From positions 27,478,380-27,533,379 of the forward strand of contig NC_135551.1 of assembly GCF_964340395.1 (NCBI RefSeq): DNA of 55,000 bases, written 5' to 3'. The stretch is from Glandiceps talaboti (taxonomy: Eukaryota; Hemichordata; Enteropneusta; Spengelidae). Shown here piece by piece: positions 51,981-55,000 of this stretch (its first letter is position 1; every line of letters begins with the position of its first letter). The notes under the pieces are model-generated. The model was not told the DNA's origin. It saw only the letters and a list, made by a program, of their open reading frames with translations, and did not search any database. The position numbers and the translations under genes were made by a program.

Positions 51981-52398
51981 TTGGGTATTTTGCATTAAAT
52001 CAAACCATATTGTACTGACTGCTAGAGACGTAAATGACTCACCGTTAATTTTATTATAAAGATTTTCAAATCCTTTAACAAGCTGTAGTGATATTATAGC
52101 TCTTGCATCTTGCATAGCCTAGAATAATATTGTTAAAAGTTATTGAACAAAATGACATCAACACATTGAAGACATATTCAAGTCCAAGCGTAAGATTCCC
52201 ATTGTTTATGGTTTACTCTGACAAGTGAAACATCACGTTACGTACCTTTGCAATATCACACACCAAAATGTTATTTTCCTTTACTAACTCGTCGAAATCA
52301 AATTTTTGAAATATAGTTTTTGTTAGTAGCATTTTCAGTCTTTCAAAATGTCCCCGACGAATCAGACGGTTTGTTTCTTCGGAAATATACCCATCCAT
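31500..52398 (-). CDS. FANCG: Fanconi anaemia group G protein homologue (13 exons, 730 residues)
   Basis: Thirteen exons (52398-52246, 52118-52043, 50341-50109, 49366-49288, 40165-40013, 39648-39509, 39094-38948, 38115-37937, 37061-36995, 36167-35630, 34920-34765, 33897-33741, 31614-31500) join in frame, total 2193 bases including the stop. Known: FANCG is a TPR-like scaffold of the nuclear Fanconi core complex, binding FANCA in interstrand crosslink repair. Similarity to remembered human FANCG: AIISLQLVKGF (about residues 58-68) near the N terminus, AELETWNLII (about 317-326), CLELQRYDVAAQRYLDLLA (exons 8-9), and the TPR stretch ISEGKHKEALETLLLSIQSN with PGNQDAVYNH (exons 11-12). Exon 10 carries an extra Ser/Asp-rich segment with basic SRKRMR and KRRR clusters, making the protein longer than human (622). 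The transporter gene lies antisense in intron 4. The least certain steps are the exon 2/3 junction and the last exon. Confidence 0.85.
31955..32509 (+). repeat. Repeat block A, copy 2 (in FANCG intron 12)
   Basis: Direct copy of 21821-22362. It has a few small indels, including loss of one C within the CTCF-like motif (about 32113-32129). Confidence 0.85.
33600..33725. repeat. Diverged tandem duplication in FANCG intron 12
   Basis: CGCATAGTATATAGGACGCG at 33608 and CGCATAGTACATAGGATGCG at 33682 head two copies of an approximately 75-base unit. Confidence 0.7.
33741..33897 (-). CDS. FANCG: FANCG exon 12
   Basis: Acceptor attcataag; donor TAAG|GTAAGT, phase 2. It encodes NQDAVYNHTVLLLQLSRHQE, then AVTNWLHF, aligning with [20 protein letters not shown]. 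Confidence 0.85.
34381..34544. mobile_element. Foldback (MITE-like) element in FANCG intron 11
   Basis: Arms of about 75-80 bases (34381-34460 and 34469-34544) pair across a loop of about 8 bases. They share TGTTATTCTCCAATA, CTTCRTTCAGC and TGACCTAAGG. The ends are TATAATTA and TAATTATA, consistent with a TA target. No coding capacity. Confidence 0.8.
34765..34920 (-). CDS. FANCG: FANCG exon 11
   Basis: Acceptor ttatattag; donor CCAG|GTAGGA, phase 1. It encodes AYNNKALILISEGKHKEALE, then TLLLSIQSNP, the C-terminal TPR corresponding to [20 protein letters not shown]. Confidence 0.87.
35630..36167 (-). CDS. FANCG: FANCG exon 10, with Ser/Asp-rich insertion
   Basis: Acceptor tttatcag; donor ACTG|GTGAGA, phase 1. 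It starts INGSNGLGFHLPDITTIFKE, then VSALLLDHRYNDVIVVSEQV (TPR-like). The middle is Ser/Thr/Asp-rich and disordered-looking, with SRKRMR. EALMKLNQCKETLKCLDDG follows and aligns with the QGQAWVQLGAQKVAISEF repeat. Confidence 0.85.
36404..36548. repeat. Two (TA)n runs in FANCG intron 9
   Basis: (TA)n at about 36404-36435 and 36491-36548, with a unique spacer. Confidence 0.95.
36995..37061 (-). CDS. FANCG: FANCG exon 9
   Basis: Acceptor aatttatag; donor CAG|GTTTGT, phase 0. It encodes YDVAAQRYLDLLAILMDHS, very close to human GDAAEHYLDLLALLLDSS; this is the best single piece of evidence for the identity. Confidence 0.87.
37480..37925. repeat. About 42-bp tandem array with ATGCAAAT octamers (FANCG intron 8)
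   Basis: About ten units of the type TATGACTTTATATGGAGTAT followed by TGACATGCAAATGAGA. ATGCAAAT is intact in about five units, starting near 37569, 37611, 37651, 37692 and 37742, and decays to ATGTAAAT or TACAAATG rightwards. The array stops just before the exon 8 donor. Confidence 0.88.
37937..38115 (-). CDS. FANCG: FANCG exon 8
   Basis: Acceptor cttaacacag; donor AGAG|GTTGGT, phase 2. It ends LVLYIMARRCLELQ, aligning with KHILASRCLQTG. An alternative GTAATG five bases on would break phase with exon 9. Confidence 0.82.
38948..39094 (-). CDS. FANCG: FANCG exon 7
   Basis: Acceptor ctctcacag; donor ACA|GTGAGT, phase 0. It encodes GKHQTAIHNFSESLHEY and ALQYRQLQLYDAELETWN, matching RLYQQLGDTTAELESLELL in human FANCG. 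Confidence 0.85.
39509..39648 (-). CDS. FANCG: FANCG exon 6
   Basis: Acceptor tctcttcag; donor CAG|GTGAAA, phase 0. It encodes YLYYQENQIQKCLTVLQEIL, then YTAIVMNLMGCCLAKQ, a TPR-like helix pair aligning with ITGNPDKALSSLHEA and VYTALGSCHRKMG. Confidence 0.82.
39680..40000 (-). repeat. Four tandem copies of FANCG exon 5's 3' end with its splice donor
   Basis: Period about 80 bases. Each copy (minus strand) resembles GAAATATCCCAGRAACAC through the exon end and donor, that is EKYPRNAIHMTMWLSAKYML then GTAAGTCTTGTG. The copies nearest 39684 and 39848 keep GTAAGT; the other two are altered (GTCATAAG and GTAATT). None has an acceptor. They fill almost all of the 364-base intron 5. Confidence 0.85.
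40013..40165 (-). CDS. FANCG: FANCG exon 5
   Basis: Acceptor ctttttacag; donor CTAG|GTAAGT, phase 1. It encodes TTDINSEMLKLIKLY to MTMWLSAKYML. Its 3' part and donor are repeated four more times in the following intron. Confidence 0.8.
41005..41023 (+). promoter_or_regulatory. Three adjacent AGGTCA half-sites with a perfect DR1
   Basis: AGGTCA at 41005 and 41011, then A and AGGTCA at 41018, about 420 bases upstream of the transporter ATG. AGGTCAAAGGTCA is the consensus DR1 for HNF4, RXR or COUP-TF receptors. It sits in a dispersed repeat (further copies near 49.6-49.8 kb), so function is unproven. Confidence 0.4.
41442..41634 (+). CDS. SLC16-like exon 1
   Basis: MEIEEGKGCYKWIIAICGHV through AWVNSVAFAMLYCV; donor GTAG|GTAAGG, phase 1. 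TM1 and the start of TM2. Confidence 0.88.
41442..47302 (+). CDS. Monocarboxylate-transporter-like MFS protein (SLC16 family), nested in FANCG intron 4
   Basis: Exons 41442-41634, 42730-42873, 45290-46300 and 47157-47302 join in phase 1 throughout, 1494 bases, 497 residues. Seen: a short N terminus and TM1 (about 11-33, GCYKWIIAICGHVIQIL); ALNDRFGARPIIIFGG between TM2 and TM3; YGWRGALLIIAG at 164-175; a cytoplasmic loop of about 110 residues (188-298) with an acidic patch; the TM8 region FGIGSLTGRSVNGFIID with Arg355; and C-terminal TMs to 497. Known: RFGxRP and GWRG are characteristic of SLC16, whose members carry lactate, pyruvate, thyroid hormone, carnitine or unknown substrates. The usual DGGWGW start motif is changed to EGKGCYKW, and the acidic residue four before the TM8 Arg is Ser, so the substrate cannot be inferred. 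ttacag before 41417 suggests an upstream noncoding exon. Confidence 0.9.
41737..41876. mobile_element. Inverted-repeat element in SLC16-like intron 1
   Basis: Arms of about 48 bases (about 41738-41786 and 41826-41876), both containing TCAGTTTGTTTATGTCTGTG or its complement, enclose about 40 bases. Confidence 0.75.
42589..42722 (+). repeat. Two tandem copies of the exon 2 acceptor region
   Basis: Units of exactly 67 bases, starting at 42589 and 42656, precede the real acceptor, whose matching start is 42723. Each has TGTGWAGGCCCAGT-like exon start sequence and ATACAAGTTTTAT plus a T-rich tract. The duplicates keep SGCCCAGTCACTAG but have AAG or AAAG where the real site has TAG. Confidence 0.85.
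42730..42873 (+). CDS. SLC16-like exon 2
   Basis: Acceptor tttgtgtag; GPVASALNDRFGARPII to YISYGVLTG; donor ACAG|GTAAAT. Its acceptor and first codons are duplicated upstream. Confidence 0.92.
42977..43470 (-). mobile_element. tRNA-derived SINE with poly(A) tail and 11-bp target-site duplication
   Basis: Minus-strand reading from 43459: TAGCATAGTGG (A box) and GGTTCGAATCC (B box) about 40 bases apart, then about 350 bases of body and a 28-base A tail (T run 42989-43016 on plus). TACTATAAGTG flanks both sides (42977-42987 and 43460-43470). It lies in SLC16-like intron 2. Confidence 0.9.
44083..44616. mobile_element. Possible inserted element bounded by a 16-bp duplication
   Basis: CTAGGAAATTACTAGT (44083-44098) and CTAGGAAATTACCAGT (44601-44616) flank about 500 bases that contain two hairpins: CTAGACGTTCGGGC with GCCCGAACAGTCTAG, and GCTAGACCTCGGATGTTC with GAACATCCGAGGGCTAGC. 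No coding sequence. Confidence 0.55.
45290..46300 (+). CDS. SLC16-like exon 3
   Basis: Acceptor cttacttgtag; TGVGLAYGPSIIIIGHYFQK to SSMIGPPVG; donor GGAG|GTAAGT. It carries the central loop and TM7-TM11. Confidence 0.93.
46766..47105. repeat. (ACTC)n satellite with CAGT and CACC segments
   Basis: About 340 bases in SLC16-like intron 3, ending about 50 bases before the exon 4 acceptor. Confidence 0.95.
47157..47302 (+). CDS. SLC16-like exon 4 (terminal)
   Basis: Acceptor ttctatacag, with a CACTAAT branch-like site about 20 bases before it; WIYDVSSNYNLSILAGGG to LQEAQ-stop. An ACTC satellite lies immediately upstream. Confidence 0.9.
47355..47409. repeat. (TG)n microsatellite
   Basis: About 55 bases of TG, 53 bases after the transporter stop codon. 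Confidence 0.96.
47560..47930 (-). mobile_element. LINE ORF2 C-terminal relic
   Basis: The frame contains FARFCSSLPIEEGRQHNI, KICGNDDVEDEYDFLLIC and SFYNNQ, the Cys-rich EDExHFLxxC end typical of non-LTR reverse transcriptases. KFTRLMRANEPELLTSLSKF follows just after a stop, as in the usual C-terminal tail. It has stops and no upstream RT domain, so it is 5'-truncated and decayed. Confidence 0.6.
48175..48800 (+). repeat. 55-bp tandem array carrying donor-like CTTGGTAAGTGT
   Basis: Unit about TTTTGAGCTACCTTGGTAAG with TGTATTCACTATCGCTATCT, period 55, about eleven units. Many units hold CTTGGTAAGTGTAT, a strong 5' splice-site match on the plus strand. It lies in FANCG intron 4, downstream of the transporter. 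Confidence 0.88.
49288..49366 (-). CDS. FANCG: FANCG exon 4
   Basis: Acceptor ttgttcattacag; donor CCAG|GTAAAA, phase 1. It encodes NTYTRGMHIIMTTMNGHQVI and so on, with little similarity of its own. It is supported by strong splice sites and exact phase with both neighbours. The next intron is 9.1 kb. Confidence 0.7.
49590..49830. repeat. Dispersed repeat with AGGTCA half-sites (two copies)
   Basis: CAAGGCCAAAGG then AACACTTGAATGGAGTCTGT, and CAAGGTCAAAGGTCAAGG then GGCACTTGAATGATGTCTGT. Both resemble 41000-41090 upstream of the transporter. A perfect DR1 is at 49750-49762. In FANCG intron 3. Confidence 0.6.
50109..50341 (-). CDS. FANCG: FANCG exon 3
   Basis: Acceptor ctatctag gives G|TT, in phase with exon 2; an alternative cag seven bases later would break the frame. 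It encodes LHSLIPCVLEWL and GKVNDSLELLNRVQ, similar to the LWDSVL ... LGDLALLLETL region. Donor CAG|GTAAAC, phase 0. Confidence 0.7.
51873..51979. repeat. (GT)n-(GTAT)n-(GT)n in FANCG intron 2
   Basis: Compound microsatellite of about 107 bases. Confidence 0.96.
52043..52118 (-). CDS. FANCG: FANCG exon 2
   Basis: Acceptor attctag; donor ACG|GTGAGT, phase 1. It encodes AMQDARAIISLQLVKGFENL, matching the FIILRASLAQGF region of the human protein. Confidence 0.8.
52246..52398 (-). CDS. FANCG: FANCG exon 1
   Basis: ATG at 52398; 51 codons, MDGYISEETNRLIRRG to CDIAK; donor AAG|GTACGT, phase 0. ETNRLIRR resembles the EKNDRLVRQ start region of human FANCG. Confidence 0.8.
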
Positions 52399-53077
52399 TT
52401 TGAGTCAGGTAAATGTAGGTTATAATTTAACGACAGCAGACGATCACAACATCGTTTGCAAACTTCAAACTTTCCGCCATGTTGCCTATCAAAGGTCAAA
52501 GTTCAAACTAATTGCAATTCATAATAATGTTGATAGACTTCGGTGAAACCAGAGAGTAAGCAGTGCGACAGAAACCCCTCCTTTATATGAAACTACAGAT
52601 GTATCAAGAAATGAAAGCATTATTTTGTGTCGAAAAACTAAAACTATGTCCTCAGGGTAAAAGATTAAAACTTGTCATCAGTCGAGGTTGTCACGAAAAC
52701 GAGGTTAGGGGAAGCCCCGCACGACTGTGAGCAGTGTGAAGAAGACTTGTAGACCAGTACGTTTCGTTTCTACAATCTCTCACCTGGGCCTTCCGTGGCT
52801 AGGCACATTGGAAGGCAGGTTGCTGTGCGCTAGAGGGTGGGTAACGAAGCGAGTCCTGCTTTCAAGTTTCAGATGGAGTAAGTCTAGTCCTAGGACGCTC
52901 TGACTTGAGTACGGAGATACGTATGTGGTCGCCAAAACTTTCCTGAGACTTGAGTTTCATATAATTGGCCTTTCACTGTTTCAGTGACTTTTTCCTATTT
53001 TTTTTCTGTTTCCATAGATGAAACAGGCAGTGCCCTGAGAAGACATTGACAGAAATCACAGAGATAAAACAAGAGCG
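52399..53077. promoter_or_regulatory. Divergent FANCG-LSM10 promoter region
   Basis: The start codons of the two genes are about 680 bases apart, head to head. Towards FANCG: CAACATGGCGGAAAG on the minus strand (52470-52484; YY1/ETS-like, often at start sites) and AGGTCAAAGTTCA (52493-52505, DR1). The middle (52680-52960) is richer in CpG than its surroundings. For LSM10, a GA|GTAAGT donor at 52878 and the tttccatag acceptor before 53018 suggest a noncoding first exon and a 140-base intron. Confidence 0.6.
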
Positions 53078-53416
53078 ATGTCTTTACGAGAACGTTTCCA
53101 CTCTGAAAACACACTAGTGTGTTTGCTGCAAGGATTAAGGGGAAAACAAACAATTGTTGAACTTCGCAATGAAAGTACAGTCATAGGAACCATTGATAGT
53201 GTAGATGCCTATATGAATATTTATATGTCAGATGTAGAATTTGTTGATCCAAAGGGGTCTATATCCAAATTTGCAGACTTTTTTGTCCAGGGAAAAATGG
53301 TACGATTTGTCCAGATTCCAGATGATGTCAATATCACTGATACAATAAAGAATCAGATATGGGGTTGGCAAGACAGAAGAGTGCGGAAAGAAAGAAAACC
53401 CAAATTAAAGAAATGA
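53078..53416 (+). CDS. LSM10: LSM10, U7 snRNP Sm-like protein
   Basis: A 112-residue single-exon frame closely resembling human LSM10 (123 residues). Seen: [20 protein letters not shown], then the Sm1 motif (about 21-53) with [10 protein letters not shown], and the Sm2 motif (about 68-82) [20 protein letters not shown], matching human [20 protein letters not shown]. A basic tail ([13 protein letters not shown]) follows. Known: LSM10 and LSM11 replace SmD1 and SmD2 in the U7 snRNP, which directs 3' cleavage of replication-dependent histone pre-mRNAs in the nucleus. The ATG at 53078 gives the expected N-terminal length. A short upstream frame, MKQAVP, begins at the exon start (53018). Transcribed away from FANCG. 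Confidence 0.95.
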   Translation: [112 protein letters not shown]

Positions 53417-53516
53417 GGTCACCAAAAGACATTAGTTGATCAAAAGTGTAACTATGTAAATTGTTAGAAAATTTTTTGTCATCTAAACACAAAGAAATTT
53501 ATTATCAGAATTCAAG

Positions 53517-53978
53517 TAATGATGTCATCATAACCCAAGCACATGAAGTCACCAAACACTTTAAATGATGTCAAGCAAATGGTGTCACCAGAAATGATGT
53601 CATCTTATCTCAAGTTGAAGTGAATGGTGTAACCAAACCTTAGAAATGATGTCAAACAAATGTTGTCACTAAAGGTTTCCTAGACATAGAAATGATGTCA
53701 TCATATCTCAAGTGAATGATGTCACCAAACCCTAGAAAAGATGTCATCGTATCTCAAGTAAATGATGTCACCAAACCCTAGAAATGATGTCATCATATCT
53801 CAAGTAAATGATGTCACCAAACCCTAGAAATGATGTCATCATATCTCAAGTAAACGATGTCACCAAACCCTAGAAATGATGTCATCATATCTCAAGTAAA
53901 CGATGTCACCAAACCCTAGAAATGATGTCATCATATCTCAAGTAAATGATGTCACCAAACCCTAGAAATGATGTCATG
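53517..53978 (+). repeat. 46-bp tandem array, two ATGATGTCA boxes per unit
   Basis: Best units (53700-53978) repeat AATGATGTCACCAAACCCTA then GAAATGATGTCATCATATCT with a period of 46; leftward units are diverged. It starts about 100 bases after the LSM10 stop, so it may lie in the 3' UTR. Confidence 0.9.
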
Positions 53979-54493
53979 AGTCATAAACTGAATACTCCCT
54001 TATGTATGAAGCAATGTGCAAAATTTATCGTTGGTCTGATGGTCTGTGACCAACAAATTTTTGTAAGGACTGACAGTTTTGAAGAACTCTCCCAACTTGT
54101 TGGTTCTTATGACTAACTGAAATTTGTATTTGATGTATAATGATCATTCAATGATATATCCAAATTTGACCAACACCAATCCATCACCCACTTTTAATCT
54201 ATAGCAACTTGTGGTGCCTTTTCTTTCATGTAATCAAGTCTGATTGACCCGTCAGCGCATTGTACTGATGCTATTTTGTATACAGTCAAGTATAATATAC
54301 ATTGTGTATATCATAGACGAGTTATGTGTCCATTGTGCATTTTTTGGACCATTAAGATTTTTATTCCATGAAAGGTTTTCACGTGACAGCTTAGAGTCAG
54401 TCAGTTTCAGGATTCATTCACAATTAGTGATACTGCTATTTCAAAACCATTTTGTATTTTATCATTAGTTGAATGGAATATTCTCCAGCATTT

Positions 54494-54648
54494 CATGTAC
54501 ATCAATCTGATTAAAATCTGATGTGGTGAAGCCTTAGGTGGTGGTCACTCAGAACAAAAACAAACAACACAAAACGATGGAAATAGAGGTAAATAAAGCA
54601 TTTAGCCGCTTTCACCACATCATATTTTAATCAGATTGCATGTACATG
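54494..54648. mobile_element. Inverted-repeat element downstream of LSM10
   Basis: Arms of about 37 bases (54494-54530 and 54611-54648) start with CATGTACA at both outer ends and carry TCTGATTAAAAT and GATGTGGTGAA. The spacer is about 80 bases. It fits a small MITE. Confidence 0.75.
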
Positions 54649-54738
54649 TGCTTTTAACTGGTTTCACAGTACTCTGTAATTGTGTCATAGTATAAGACAA
54701 CATGTATGTATCAAAGATCAAAATTCCTTTGATTTAAT

Positions 54739-54759
54739 GGGGGGGGGGGGGGGGGGGGG
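54739..54759. repeat. Poly(G) run
   Basis: Twenty-one consecutive G residues, followed by unique sequence. Confidence 0.95.
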
Positions 54760-55000
54760 TTAGCTGTACAACCCCCACCAGGTCCATGGAATTACTGATG
54801 TATTTGATTGAATATTTTTTGACTTAATTTAATTTATATATTTTGTTAATTTATTTGTTATGTGTGGTTTTTTATTTTAATTTCCTGGTGAAAATCAATA
54901 AATGAGAAATAAATGAGAAATACGGGTCATAAACTGCATCAAGTAAGGACCAGTAATTTTCGATAAGGACTGACACATTTTGCTACCTGTTGGTCAATCA
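54760..55000. other. Right edge, nothing recognised
   Basis: AT-rich sequence with AATAAATGAGAAATAAATGAG at about 54897-54917 (LINE-tail-like or poly(A)-signal-like). No gene seen. Confidence 0.5.

Overview
This is intron-rich, AT-rich nuclear DNA from a bilaterian invertebrate. The evidence is GT-AG introns whose phases close exactly, a tRNA-derived SINE with a target-site duplication, long CATA, TA and TCTG microsatellites, and animal gene families (FANCG, LSM10, SLC16, rhodopsin-type GPCR). A DHAR-type glutathione enzyme argues against a vertebrate. The phylum cannot be fixed from the sequence alone.

Layout. 1-6.3 kb: no gene recognised; hairpins and microsatellites. 6.3-8.9 kb, minus strand: three 3' exons of a dehydroascorbate reductase/CLIC-family protein; its first exon was not found. 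9-25.6 kb: no convincing gene, only satellites (including 1.13 kb of CATA), a hexanucleotide array and one weak secreted-protein relic. 25.6-26.9 kb, plus strand: an intact intronless class A GPCR with several altered signature residues. 21.8-32.5 kb: two kinds of direct repeat block (A and B) surround the GPCR, and a 48-bp relic of the GPCR tail follows the second B block. I read this as the remains of a decayed GPCR duplication.

31.5-52.4 kb, minus strand: a 13-exon Fanconi anaemia group G (FANCG) homologue of 730 codons. I built it exon by exon, and every junction keeps the frame. Its 9.1-kb intron 4 contains a complete four-exon monocarboxylate-transporter-like gene on the opposite strand (41.4-47.3 kb). 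A tRNA-type SINE, a LINE relic, several foldback elements and three notable tandem arrays also lie in FANCG introns. 53.1-53.4 kb, plus strand: LSM10, divergent from FANCG across a shared promoter of about 0.7 kb. Downstream of LSM10 are a 46-bp satellite and an inverted-repeat element.

The genes do not form one pathway. FANCG is a DNA-repair scaffold, LSM10 acts in histone pre-mRNA 3' processing, and the transporter and GPCR are membrane proteins. The most unusual features are structural: tandem arrays that copy splice-site segments in both overlapping genes, the antisense nested transporter, and short arrays in which each unit carries a transcription-factor-like motif (octamer, CRE-like, or DR1). 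All gene models rest on conceptual splicing and remembered family sequences; nothing was searched.
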